DNA of 21,993 bases, from contig JAGXHL010000011.1 in NCBI GenBank assembly GCA_024636215.1, positions 1 to 21,993 on the forward strand, read 5' to 3'. Positions within the stretch are counted from its first letter, which is position 1. Each line of letters starts with the position of its first letter. Made by a program: the position numbers and the translations under genes. This DNA comes from Deltaproteobacteria bacterium (GTDB taxonomy: Bacteria; Desulfobacterota; Desulfuromonadia; Desulfuromonadales; BM103). Positions 1 to 7,480 of the stretch are shown piece by piece. The notes under the pieces are model-generated. The model was not told the DNA's origin. It saw only the letters and a program-made list of their open reading frames with translations, and did no database searches.

Positions 1-50
1 GCCCTCAGCCCTCAGCCCTCAGCCCTCAGCCCCCAGCCCCCAGCCCCCAC
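1..50. repeat. heptamer tandem array A (downstream of bioA)
   Basis: Seven direct 7-bp units fill 1-49: four GCCCTCA followed by three GCCCCCA, so identical units are grouped in blocks. The array begins one base beyond the bioA stop codon and continues off the left edge of the window, so its full length is unknown. Period and block structure match the array at 2118-2264. It is not CRISPR, because there are no spacers. Confidence 0.9.
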
Positions 51-1352
51 TCATACCTGAAGTTCTTCTGCCACAGCTTCAGTCATGACCGACAGTAAAC
101 TGTTAAGCTCTTCATCATTGATGACATAAGGGGGCATGATGTAAACGAGCTTGCCAAAGGGACGAATCCAGACCCCTTTGTCGACAAAGCGCCTGGTGAT
201 GGAAGGCATATCCACGGCTTGTTCCAGTTCCATGACCCCGATTCCACCTTTAACTCTGATTTCTGCCACACCTTGCCAATCCTGGCATGGCTGTAAATGT
301 TCAATGCAGGCCTTGCTGATCCCGGCAATCTGCTCTTGCCATGGGCTGGCCAGCAACAGGTCAATACTGGCATTGGCGATGGCACAGGCCAGCGGGTTGG
401 CCATGAAGGTCGGGCCATGCATAAACGCGTTTGGCGCATTACTTGAGATGGTCTGGCTGATCTCTGCGGTCGTCAGGGTGGCGGCCAGAGACATGTATCC
501 ACCGGTTATGGCCTTGCCCAGACACATGATGTCTGGAACAATTCCTGCGTGCTCGCAGGCAAAGAGGGTGCCGGTACGACCAAAGCCGGTAGCGATTTCG
601 TCAGCGATCAGCAGAACGTCATAGCGGTCGCAGAGGGCGCGCGCCTGGCGAAGGTATTCCGGAGCATAAAAACGCATGCCGCCGGCACCTTGCACAATCG
701 GTTCGAGGATGACTGCGGCGATCTCCTGATGATGCTTTTTGATCAAGCTGCGGAAGTCGGCAATGTCGTCATCGCTCCAGTCTGCATCCTCTGTAACCTT
801 GGGTGCCGCTGCAAAGAGGTGCTTCGGTAAAGCCTTGGTAAAGAGATGGTGCATGCCTGTATCAGGGTCGCAGACGGCCATGGCCCCGCAGGTATCACCG
901 TGGTAGCCGCGTCGGATAGTCAGCAGGCGTTGCTTGTCGGGCTGACCCTTCGCGTGCCAGTACTGAATGGCCATCTTGATGGCGACTTCGACGCTGACTG
1001 ACCCCGAATCGCAAAAGAATACGCGTTCCAGCGGCTGCGGTGTCAACTTCACCAGACGTGCAGCCAGTTCAGCCGCCGGACGATGGGTCAAGCCGCCGAA
1101 CATAACGTGTGACATCTCATCCAGCTGTGCTTTGGCTGCTGCATTAATGATCGGGTGATTGTAGCCATGAATGACTGACCACCAGGACGACATGCCATCA
1201 ATCAATTGACGACCATCTTCCAGGGTTAAGCGGACGCCGCGCGCATGCTTGACAGGATAGGGGGAGATGGCTCCTTCAAGGGGTGCGTAGGGGTGCCAGA
1301 CGTGATTATTCTCGAATTCGAGCCAGTTGCTGTGATCCAGAAGGTTGGCCAT
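51..1352 (-). CDS. bioA: adenosylmethionine-8-amino-7-oxononanoate aminotransferase
   Basis: BioA converts 7-keto-8-aminopelargonate to 7,8-diaminopelargonate in biotin synthesis, using S-adenosylmethionine as amino donor and PLP as cofactor. It is cytosolic. The 433-residue protein is full length for the family (about 430). Diagnostic features are DGMSSWW followed by HGYNHP (residues 52-67), the PLP-contacting Asp251 in the IADE motif, the Schiff-base Lys280 in CLGKAITGG, and GPTFMANPLACA. The ATG is preceded by AAGGAA at 1361-1366 on the coding strand. It is the last gene of a leftward run after the DedA gene, with a 93-bp gap. No other bio gene is visible. The stop codon directly abuts a heptamer array. 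In this window the obvious consumer of biotin is pyruvate carboxylase. Confidence 0.96.
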   Translation of the reverse strand: MANLLDHSNWLEFENNHVWHPYAPLEGAISPYPVKHARGVRLTLEDGRQLIDGMSSWWSVIHGYNHPIINAAAKAQLDEMSHVMFGGLTHRPAAELAARLVKLTPQPLERVFFCDSGSVSVEVAIKMAIQYWHAKGQPDKQRLLTIRRGYHGDTCGAMAVCDPDTGMHHLFTKALPKHLFAAAPKVTEDADWSDDDIADFRSLIKKHHQEIAAVILEPIVQGAGGMRFYAPEYLRQARALCDRYDVLLIADEIATGFGRTGTLFACEHAGIVPDIMCLGKAITGGYMSLAATLTTAEISQTISSNAPNAFMHGPTFMANPLACAIANASIDLLLASPWQEQIAGISKACIEHLQPCQDWQGVAEIRVKGGIGVMELEQAVDMPSITRRFVDKGVWIRPFGKLVYIMPPYVINDEELNSLLSVMTEAVAEELQV

Positions 1353-1445
1353 AAGTGTTGTTCCTTAAAGCTTGAACAGGTGATTTTTGTTGGCAGCTTA
1401 GCTGAAAAATATGGGTTGAACAAGGGATGTCTGCGGCCAACAGCT

Positions 1446-2096
1446 TTAGGAGGAACTCTCCCCGTCACGCTTCACGCTCTGCTGCTTCTGCCGGGGCAAT
1501 AACTTGTACCGTAGCCAGGTGGCCAACAGGGTGATGACAAGGGCGAGAACTATCAGCAGACCAAGGCGTCCGACCAGGGTTTCGGCGTGCTGCCAGCTGG
1601 TGCCGCCGAGAAAACCGAGCCCCGGATAGCTGATGCCCCAGAGAACGCCACTGATCACCGTATAGAATGTAAAAGACAGGGGCCTCATCTGGCTGGCTCC
1701 GGCGACGAAGGGAACCAGTCCGCGAATCGGGCCGAGAAAGCGGCCGAAGAAAACGCTCTTGCCACCATGCGCGATAAAAAACACTTCGGTCAACCTCAGC
1801 AGGTGCCGGCGTTTTTTCAGCAGCCGCCAACCCCAGAGGTGTATGCCGAAGCGCGCGCCCAGCCAGTAGCTGAGAAGATCTCCGGCCAGAGCCCCGCAGG
1901 CTGCTGCGGCCATGACCGACTCAATCGGAGCCTTGCCCTGGAATGACAACCAGCCGCTGAAGACGGTCAGCACGCTGCCTGGCATAATCAGCCCGATGCC
2001 GACAAGTGCCTCAAAAAAGGCAATCAAAAAGACTGCGGCGACGAATAAACCGCCGCCTGGTAGCAAATTGAATGTCTCTTGCAGCCAATGTTCCAT
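1446..2096 (-). CDS. DedA family (VTT/SNARE-associated) membrane protein
   Basis: This is a 216-residue inner-membrane protein with several hydrophobic helices (roughly residues 14-50, 60-80, 140-163 and 175-197) and a basic C-terminal tail. The N-terminal re-entrant motif is present as E29 followed by MPG at 38-40. The DedA signature is at 111-137, with FFGRFLGP containing Arg119 and a second arginine at 125, then VPFVAGASQM. DedA proteins are polytopic proteins linked to lipid-carrier flipping and to proton-motive-force and envelope homeostasis. The specific substrate here is not readable. The ATG has only a weak upstream ribosome binding site. It lies between the HD-domain gene, from which it is separated by a heptamer array, and bioA. 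Confidence 0.88.
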   Translation of the reverse strand: MEHWLQETFNLLPGGGLFVAAVFLIAFFEALVGIGLIMPGSVLTVFSGWLSFQGKAPIESVMAAAACGALAGDLLSYWLGARFGIHLWGWRLLKKRRHLLRLTEVFFIAHGGKSVFFGRFLGPIRGLVPFVAGASQMRPLSFTFYTVISGVLWGISYPGLGFLGGTSWQHAETLVGRLGLLIVLALVITLLATWLRYKLLPRQKQQSVKRDGESSS

Positions 2097-2117
2097 GGAG
2101 TCAGATCTGGTTAAGGA

Positions 2118-2264
2118 TTCAGGGTTCAGGGTTCAGGGTTCAGGGTTCAGGGTTCAGGTTTCAGGTTTCAGGTTTCAGGTTTCTGGTTTCTGGTTTCTGG
2201 TTTCTGGTTTCTGGTTTCTGGTTTCTGGATTCTGGATTCTGGATTCTGGATTCTGGATTCTGGG
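2118..2264. repeat. heptamer tandem array B, 21 units in graded blocks
   Basis: Twenty-one uninterrupted 7-bp units on the plus strand: five TTCAGGG (2118-2152), four TTCAGGT (2153-2180), six TTCTGGT (2181-2222), five TTCTGGA (2223-2257) and one TTCTGGG (2258-2264). Neighbouring blocks differ by a single base in most steps. The right part encodes the C-terminal tail of the HD-domain protein and the left part fills the gap before the DedA gene. Confidence 0.97.
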
Positions 2265-2797
2265 TTGAACTGTTTGTGCCATTGATCAAAAATAGCCACC
2301 TTCCTGTCGTCAAAACGGGCTAATGAGGATCGGACCTTTTCTGGGGTACGTTTACTCGGCGCTGTTTTGGAGTAGAAGAGATCCGCATAGGCGATAATCT
2401 TTTCTTCAAGGTCCTGTGGACTCATGTCGCGAAGAGGCAAAGGCAGCTCCTGCGACTTGATGTCCTCCATACTTAAGCCAACTCCGATATGACGTTCACA
2501 GACCCGTGCATGGCGCGGCAGCCCCTCTTCACGCAGCAGTTCAGCACCGATAGTTCCATGACAGATATAGGGCTGGTCGCCGAAACAAGACAACTTGGGA
2601 GTGTTGGTGTAGAGCATGCCGATATCATGCAGCAAGGCGGCCTGTTCGACAAATTCAATGTCGACAGGCTCTGTACGTTCAACCTGGGTCGCCACGCTTA
2701 CGGCCAGCCGGGCAACTTGGATGCTGTGAGCCAGAAGGATTTTTTTTGCCACTTGATTGTCGCGGTAATATTTATTTATCAGCACAAATGGTTGCAT
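2168..2797 (-). CDS. HD-domain (HDIG-type) predicted phosphohydrolase with repeat-encoded tail
   Basis: A 209-residue cytosolic protein. The HD metal-binding set is visible: His24, His57-Asp58 in LLHDIG, His80, His103 and Asp139 in IIAYADLF. HD-family proteins are metal-dependent phosphohydrolases acting on nucleotides or phosphate esters. The substrate cannot be told here. The ordinary protein ends near residue 177. The remaining ~32 residues are a low-complexity tail of NPESRIQ and KPETRNQ heptads translated from the heptamer array, and the TGA stop also arises from the array. AGGAAT lies just upstream of the ATG. The lipoprotein gene starts 26 bp upstream, so the two are probably co-transcribed. 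Confidence 0.82.
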   Translation of the reverse strand: MQPFVLINKYYRDNQVAKKILLAHSIQVARLAVSVATQVERTEPVDIEFVEQAALLHDIGMLYTNTPKLSCFGDQPYICHGTIGAELLREEGLPRHARVCERHIGVGLSMEDIKSQELPLPLRDMSPQDLEEKIIAYADLFYSKTAPSKRTPEKVRSSLARFDDRKVAIFDQWHKQFNPESRIQNPESRIQKPETRNQKPETRNQKPET

Positions 2798-2823
2798 TTC
2801 TATTCCTGATATTTTTCCTTTGA

Positions 2824-3354
2824 TTATTGCAGGATCCGGAACGAATGAATAACAATGTCCATAATCTCCGAGTAACCTTCTCTGTGTTTTTTCAGCATTG
2901 TCAGAGACAGCAGGTAGTTACGGGTGTTACCGGCAATCTGATAGATTTCAATATGCTTTTCCGTGCTGCCGGCGATGATATGAACAGCGACTCCGGCCGG
3001 CAAAGAAACCTCTTCCCTGAGAGAAACCTCAGGATCAGTCAATGCATGCAACAACTCAGAGATTTGTTGCTCCGGGTCGATCGTCTTATGCTGCTGTGAT
3101 ATGAGTCTCAAAAGAGTGCCATCAGCTTGCGGTGGCGTCCAGAGGATCTCGCCATTTTTGCTGCCATAGGCGAGACGACGGTCCTTGGTCCATAAAAGCG
3201 GGTATTCGATAGCACATTCGAGCACTGCATCGATATGCATACCGGTTTTAATACTCGGCCCGGTATTCTTAATTGAAGCACAGCCCTGAAACAAAAGACA
3301 GCCAGTGAGTAACAGAGTTGGCAAGGATCGAAATGTCAGGCAGGGTCGAATCAT
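2824..3354 (-). CDS. small predicted outer-membrane or periplasmic lipoprotein, function unknown
   Basis: I do not recognise a family. The 176-residue product has a positively charged N-terminus, a hydrophobic stretch and a lipobox ending in FQGC followed by Ala-Ser, so lipid modification at that cysteine (residue 25 from this start) is expected. The residue after it is Ala, not Asp, which fits outer-membrane sorting under the usual +2 rule. The rest is soluble and mixed alpha/beta in character. An upstream in-frame ATG at 3387 would add 11 residues, but it lies on top of a TATAAT box. The ATG at 3354 has AGGA at a good distance and places the signal peptide correctly. The HD-domain gene follows after 26 bp. 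Confidence 0.78.
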   Translation of the reverse strand: MIRPCLTFRSLPTLLLTGCLLFQGCASIKNTGPSIKTGMHIDAVLECAIEYPLLWTKDRRLAYGSKNGEILWTPPQADGTLLRLISQQHKTIDPEQQISELLHALTDPEVSLREEVSLPAGVAVHIIAGSTEKHIEIYQIAGNTRNYLLSLTMLKKHREGYSEIMDIVIHSFRILQ

Positions 3355-3378
3355 GATTTTTCCTATTCGCTTTCTCCA

Positions 3379-3409
3379 ATTATACACGCGATCAGGTCAC
3401 GTATAGCAA
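3379..3409 (-). promoter_or_regulatory. putative sigma70 promoter for the lipoprotein-HD gene pair
   Basis: On the minus strand a perfect TATAAT (3379-3384) is preceded, at a rather long 19-bp spacing, by TTGCTA (3404-3409). Transcription would begin near 3372, which supports the ATG at 3354 over the longer start at 3387. Confidence 0.4.
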
Positions 3410-3435
3410 ATTGCATGTTCCTCCGCTTCTTCCAA

Positions 3436-4659
3436 TCAGCCATCCCAAACGGTTTTTGTGTACTTTAAGAATGGCCGGATAAGAACGGCAACCAGAATAA
3501 CCTGGCTGACGAGCAGAATCGTAAAGCAAAAACTGAGTCCAAAACGATCTGCCAGCACACCGACCAGGGGGGCGGTGATAACAAAGCCGAGACGGAAGGT
3601 TAATGATTTAAGGGACAGAATGCTGGCACGCTCATGACGATCACTCTGCTTTTGCAGGGCGAGTCGAAGGAAGGGCCCTTGAATGCCACGCATGATGGTG
3701 AGCAGGAAGTAAAAGGCAAAGCCCCAGACAAGCTGGTTGTAGGCCAGGCCGGTATAACCGATGGCGATCAGTATCAAAAGCAGGATGGGTGTGCCACGAG
3801 CGCCAAGATGGTACTGGATGCGATGACTGAAAAGAGAGCCGAATGAAACGCAGAGGTTGGCGACCGCCCAGATCGGCCCAAACCAGACCAGGGGCACATC
3901 GATGGATTGCATGTAGGGTTGAATCAGCCAGACCGGATAAAAAGATGCCAAACCCAGCACCGCAGCGAGCAGAATGCTGTAACGCAGGCCCGGTGTGAGC
4001 AAAAAGGCTTTGCGGGCAATGGCCAGGGCTTCGCGCAAATGGGAGCTTGTTTGTCGTTTCTCTGCGGGGATCTCCTTCAGGCGACGGCAAACAAACAGGG
4101 CGGAAATCCACACCCCTATCTGTAGCAGGAAGGGCAGGAGAGGGAACCAGGCATAGATCGCCCCGGCACCGATCGCTCCGGCGGCCTCTCCAGCCTGCGC
4201 CCAAGCTGTCATGCGGCCGTCATGTTTCGCATACTCCTCCTCCCTGTCGTCGTGTCGGAGGGTCTCGTAAAGCAGGGCGCTATCCGCTCCGCTGATAAAG
4301 GCATAGGAGACGCCGAGCAATATTTCGGCCGCGAGAACGCCGGCAAAAGAACTGGCGAAGGTGTAGGTTGTCCAGCCGATTATGCCGAACAAGCAAGCCA
4401 GGTTGAGGGCAAAACGGTACCCCAGACGGTCGCTCAGATAGCCGGAGGGGAACTCCATGAGCAGTGTCGCCAGCGAGAATAGCGCCTGCAGCAGCAGAAT
4501 CTCGGAAAGACTTAAACCGATCTGATCCTTCCAGAAGAGCGTGATGATGGCCATGGGCAACAGCGCCATCTTCAGACCGGCAAAAATGTTGAGCAGGAGG
4601 ATGTTTTTTTCGAAGGACTGCGGCGCGTGGCGCGTGGCGTGTGGCGAGGGCGAAAGCAT
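3436..4659 (-). CDS. MFS transporter
   Basis: A 407-residue permease with about 12 hydrophobic helices. The first starts near residue 20. MFS motif A is present between helices 2 and 3 as GYLSDRLGYR (residues 73-82). After helix 4 the sequence SGADSALLYETL is typical of a group of uncharacterised MFS proteins. The substrate is unknown. The only start codon upstream of helix 1 is the ATG at 4659. Its ribosome binding site is poor, and codons 4-13 are read from a heptamer array (4623-4650), so the N-terminal residues PHATRHAPQ are repeat-derived. The ferredoxin gene lies 122 bp upstream in the same direction. Confidence 0.85.
   Translation of the reverse strand: MLSPSPHATRHAPQSFEKNILLLNIFAGLKMALLPMAIITLFWKDQIGLSLSEILLLQALFSLATLLMEFPSGYLSDRLGYRFALNLACLFGIIGWTTYTFASSFAGVLAAEILLGVSYAFISGADSALLYETLRHDDREEEYAKHDGRMTAWAQAGEAAGAIGAGAIYAWFPLLPFLLQIGVWISALFVCRRLKEIPAEKRQTSSHLREALAIARKAFLLTPGLRYSILLAAVLGLASFYPVWLIQPYMQSIDVPLVWFGPIWAVANLCVSFGSLFSHRIQYHLGARGTPILLLILIAIGYTGLAYNQLVWGFAFYFLLTIMRGIQGPFLRLALQKQSDRHERASILSLKSLTFRLGFVITAPLVGVLADRFGLSFCFTILLVSQVILVAVLIRPFLKYTKTVWDG
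4623..4650. repeat. heptamer array C (inside the MFS 5' end)
   Basis: Four 7-bp units on the plus strand: GCGCGTG, GCGCGTG, GCGTGTG and GCGAGGG. The array is an inverted relative of array D at 4749-4776. It lies within the coding sequence for the first residues of the MFS protein. Confidence 0.75.
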
Positions 4660-4748
4660 ATTCAGATCTTAAGTGCCTGCGCCAAACAAGAAGATGCGAC
4701 TTGAAGGCGGTTAACGCCGTAAACAAGGAGTAAACTTAAGTGGTTCCC

Positions 4749-4776
4749 GCGCCACGCGTCCCTCGCTACGCGCCAC
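4749..4776. repeat. heptamer array D (downstream of ferredoxin)
   Basis: Four 7-bp units on the plus strand: GCGCCAC, GCGTCCC, TCGCTAC and GCGCCAC. Read on the minus strand they give GTGGCGC, GTAGCGA, GGGACGC and GTGGCGC, the same family as arrays C and E. The array lies 5 bp past the ferredoxin stop codon. Confidence 0.75.
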
Positions 4777-4781
4777 AAGAT

Positions 4782-4988
4782 TTAAATCCAGTAAATACAA
4801 GCTGAAGGGCAATTGTCCATGGCCGTCTCGATTTTTGCTTCCGGGGCGCCTGTTGGGTTGTGAACGACGGCTTTCTCATGGGCGTGGCCGTTGTGACTCT
4901 CTTCCATGCGGAATACTTCAGGACAGACCTGGGTACAGACTTCACAGCCGATGCAGCAGTCGGGATCAATAGCTGGGGTGCGTGACAT
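4782..4988 (-). CDS. small [4Fe-4S] ferredoxin
   Basis: A 68-residue cytosolic electron carrier. The cluster ligands are Cys12, Cys15 and Cys18 in CIGCEVC plus the distal Cys60 before Pro61, the arrangement of monocluster bacterial ferredoxins. Cys11, Cys22 (before Pro23) and Cys64 are extra. In Desulfovibrio ferredoxins of this size additional cysteines can form a disulfide or allow cluster interconversion, and Cys22 with Cys64 could do so here (inference). A His-rich stretch, HNGHAHE, occupies the middle loop. AGGAG lies 7 nt before the ATG. There is no obvious redox partner gene next to it. A different frame overlapping the same DNA is a shadow. Confidence 0.9.
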   Translation of the reverse strand: MSRTPAIDPDCCIGCEVCTQVCPEVFRMEESHNGHAHEKAVVHNPTGAPEAKIETAMDNCPSACIYWI

Positions 4989-5104
4989 GCGCGTGCTCCT
5001 GGTATATGGATTGTGATCAGTGTTTTCAGCTTACTGCAAAAGAAAAATTTTGGCTAGCAGGCTGTCCTCTTTTGTCCTCTGGACTTTACACCGGCATATC
5101 TGGA

Positions 5105-5132
5105 AATGGCCTGACTTGATTGCCAGGCCATT
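5105..5132 (-). terminator. hairpin downstream of the mscS-like gene
   Basis: A perfect 9-bp inverted repeat, AATGGCCTG (5105-5113) and CAGGCCATT (5124-5132), with a 10-nt loop, about 28 bp past the channel gene's stop codon. On the gene's own strand it is followed only by a short T stretch, so it is a weak terminator or a 3'-end stabilising hairpin. The T-rich run lies on the other side (5142-5147). Confidence 0.45.
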
Positions 5133-5159
5133 ATAAAAATCTTTTTTAGCTCAAATGAC

Positions 5160-5969
5160 TTACGTGGACGGAAGCTCTTTCTGGTAGAGATGGACGTCGC
5201 GCTGTGGATAGGGGATGCCGATACCTTCTTCATCAAAGCGCGTTTTTATCGCGGCATGCAGGTCAAAATGAACACTCCAATAGTCGGCTGCGTTCACCCA
5301 GGGGCGGACTGCGAAGTTGACACTGTTGTCGGCCAGTTCCAGGACACCGATCGTAGGGGCCGGATCTTCAAGGATCCTGCTTTCCTTGCCGAGGATGTCT
5401 TCAAAAACCTTTTTTACATGACTTAAATCCGCATCGTAACTGACTCCAATAACCAGGTCGATGCGTCGGGTTGGTTTGGTCGAATAGTTGATGATATTGT
5501 CGCCAATCACTTTGCCATTCGGTACGTAGATGGTCTTGTTGTCTCCTGATCTGAGTCGGGTGGAGAAAACGTTGAGCGTTTCGACCACACCGATAACACC
5601 GGCGGCTTCAATGACGTCTCCAGCTTTGAATTGCTTGAAAATCAGGATCATGACCCCTGCGGCGAAGTTTCCCAGTGAATCTCTAAGAGCCAGACCGATG
5701 GCCAGACCGGCCGCCGCAACGACCGCAACCAGTGATGTGGTCTGAATTCCCAGTTCGCTCAAGGCTGCAATCACCGCAAAAGTAACCACGGCTGCGTTAA
5801 CCAGGTTGCCGATAAAGCCGGTCAATGCCAGGTCGGCATCACGGCGTTCCATAAGGCCTATGATCAGGCGGGCAACCGTTTTGGCGCCCCATAAACCAAT
5901 TGCGAGAATAATGATGGCGTAAGCAATATTGGTGAAAATTTGTGTAGCCACTGAAACCTCCTGTGTCAT
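5160..5969 (-). CDS. small-conductance mechanosensitive channel, MscS family
   Basis: A 269-residue inner-membrane channel that releases solutes when membrane tension rises. Family length is about 286 in E. coli. Hydrophobic helices are at roughly 11-37 and 55-78. The pore-lining third helix carries the Gly/Ala-rich pattern and the conserved GLALRDSLGNFAAGVMIL (92-109). The beta domain follows, with DNKTIYVPNGKV (143-154), and the C-terminus has GIPYPQRDVHL, typical of MscS proteins. AAGGA precedes the ATG by 8 nt. The response regulator gene lies 83 bp upstream on the same strand, so co-transcription is possible but not shown. Confidence 0.93.
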   Translation of the reverse strand: MTQEVSVATQIFTNIAYAIIILAIGLWGAKTVARLIIGLMERRDADLALTGFIGNLVNAAVVTFAVIAALSELGIQTTSLVAVVAAAGLAIGLALRDSLGNFAAGVMILIFKQFKAGDVIEAAGVIGVVETLNVFSTRLRSGDNKTIYVPNGKVIGDNIINYSTKPTRRIDLVIGVSYDADLSHVKKVFEDILGKESRILEDPAPTIGVLELADNSVNFAVRPWVNAADYWSVHFDLHAAIKTRFDEEGIGIPYPQRDVHLYQKELPST

Positions 5970-6052
5970 GTTGAAGTCCTTGCATGAATTTAATGGAATG
6001 CTGTTATGCAGCTATTCCTGCATTGTGTCGAATGAAAGCTCTCCCCCTGAGA

Positions 6053-7429
6053 TTACAGTTCGTAGCGTTTGATTTTTTCGACCAGGGTCGTGCGATTAAG
6101 ATTCAGGAGTGAGGCCGCTCGAGCTTTGATGTTTTTTGATTTCTCCATGGCCTGTTTGATCAAAGTCCGCTCAACCTGTTCGACCGTTTCAGCAAGATCG
6201 AGCCCTTCCTCAGGGATATGAAAGCTTGGAAGCTTGTCATTGCCCTCTGCAATGCCGCTGATTCTCGAAGGGAGATCATCGAGGCCAAGCACATCACTGT
6301 CTGTCAGGGCGATGGCGCGTTCGATAACATTCTCCATCTCGCGAACATTTCCAGGCCATCCGTAGTTTTCCATAGCTCGAATGGCCTCAAGGGTCAACTC
6401 CAATTGCGGCCGGTTCATGTCAATACATATTTTCCTCAGGAAATGCTTGGCCAGTAGTGGAATGTCTTCACGCCGATCCCGCAGTGGCGGCAGGAGGATT
6501 GGAATGACGTTCAGGCGATAGTAGAGGTCTTCACGAAAAGCACCGCACTTGACCCGCTCCTCAAGATCTGAATTGGTAGCCGAGATGACGCGGACGTCCA
6601 GCTGAATTTTTCGTGAAGAACCAACCCGCTCCACCTCCTGCTCCTGAAGAACCCTCAGCAGCTTCATCTGCAGGAGAAGGGGCATGGTGCCAATCTCATC
6701 GAGAAAGATCGTTCCTTTGTTGGCGACCTCGAATTTCCCGGGCTTGTCAGCGATGGCTCCGGTAAACGAACCGCGAACATGGCCGAAGAGTTCACTCTCC
6801 AACAAGTCTGCCGGGATCGCACCACAGTTGATGTCGATAAAAGGCTTTTCTCTGCGTGCACCGTTAAAGTGAATGGCTCGAGCCACCAGCTCTTTACCGG
6901 TCCCGGATTCACCGAGGATCAGGACTGTGGAGTCCGTATGGAGAATTTTTTCCATGCGGGAAAAGACCGGTTGGATGGCCGGACTGTTACCGATAATGTT
7001 TTCAAACTTGTATTTACCGCGTAATTGCTGGCGCAGGTAACGGTTCTCCGCAACCAGCCTGCTCTGTTTGACGGCCTTGGCAATCAGGACCTTAAGCTTT
7101 TCGAAGTTGAGCGGCTTGGTGATATAGTCGAAAGCCCCTTCCTTCATGGCCTCAACAGCGGTTTCTGCTGTCGCATGACCGGTGATCAGGATGACGTTGC
7201 TGGGAATGGCATGTTCTTTGACCTGTTTGAGGATGTCTATGCCGCTGACGCCCGGCAGGAAAAGATCGGTAATGATGACGTCATAACTTTTTACTGAAAG
7301 CAGGCTCAGTGCCTCCTCGCCTGCAGCGACTGCGTCAACTCGATAGCTCTCACGTTCGAGCAGCAGGGTGAGACTTTCGCGACTGCCTGCTTCATCATCT
7401 ATGAAGAGAATTTTTGCTGGATCGCTCAT
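6053..7429 (-). CDS. sigma54-dependent response regulator (NtrC family)
   Basis: A 458-residue transcription activator with three domains. The receiver domain (about 1-120) has the acidic pair Asp11-Asp12, phospho-acceptor Asp55, Thr83 and Lys105. The AAA+ domain (about 143-370) has Walker A GESGTGKE (173-180), the sigma54-contact loop as GSFTGA (220-225), Walker B IFLDEI (241-246) and GWPGNVREMEN (357-367). A Fis-type helix-turn-helix is at about 425-455. The usual loop is GAFTGA. Ser in second position is a known kind of variant and probably functional. No histidine kinase is adjacent, so this is an orphan regulator and its signal and targets are unknown. The ribosome binding site is weak. 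It is transcribed divergently from pyc. Confidence 0.95.
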   Translation of the reverse strand: MSDPAKILFIDDEAGSRESLTLLLERESYRVDAVAAGEEALSLLSVKSYDVIITDLFLPGVSGIDILKQVKEHAIPSNVILITGHATAETAVEAMKEGAFDYITKPLNFEKLKVLIAKAVKQSRLVAENRYLRQQLRGKYKFENIIGNSPAIQPVFSRMEKILHTDSTVLILGESGTGKELVARAIHFNGARREKPFIDINCGAIPADLLESELFGHVRGSFTGAIADKPGKFEVANKGTIFLDEIGTMPLLLQMKLLRVLQEQEVERVGSSRKIQLDVRVISATNSDLEERVKCGAFREDLYYRLNVIPILLPPLRDRREDIPLLAKHFLRKICIDMNRPQLELTLEAIRAMENYGWPGNVREMENVIERAIALTDSDVLGLDDLPSRISGIAEGNDKLPSFHIPEEGLDLAETVEQVERTLIKQAMEKSKNIKARAASLLNLNRTTLVEKIKRYEL

Positions 7430-7480
7430 AATCTTTGCAAGCGCAGCCCTCCGCCGAACTCGTAAAAGGGTGTCATGAAA

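Noticed and set aside
1..50. CRISPR-like repeat
   Set aside because: Units are 7 bp and directly adjacent with no spacers. No cas genes in the window.
1386..1422. BirA-like operator upstream of bioA (TTGTTCAACC and GCCAACAA half-sites)
   Set aside because: Only the TTGTT part of the halves is symmetrical and the spacing (about 18) is off. Too weak to call.
1912..2323. Plus-strand frames reading through the heptamer array (repeats of Gly-Phe-Arg-Val or Ser-Gly-Phe-Trp type)
   Set aside because: They exist only because the repeat is stop-free on that strand. No ribosome binding site or homology, and they oppose the HD and DedA genes.
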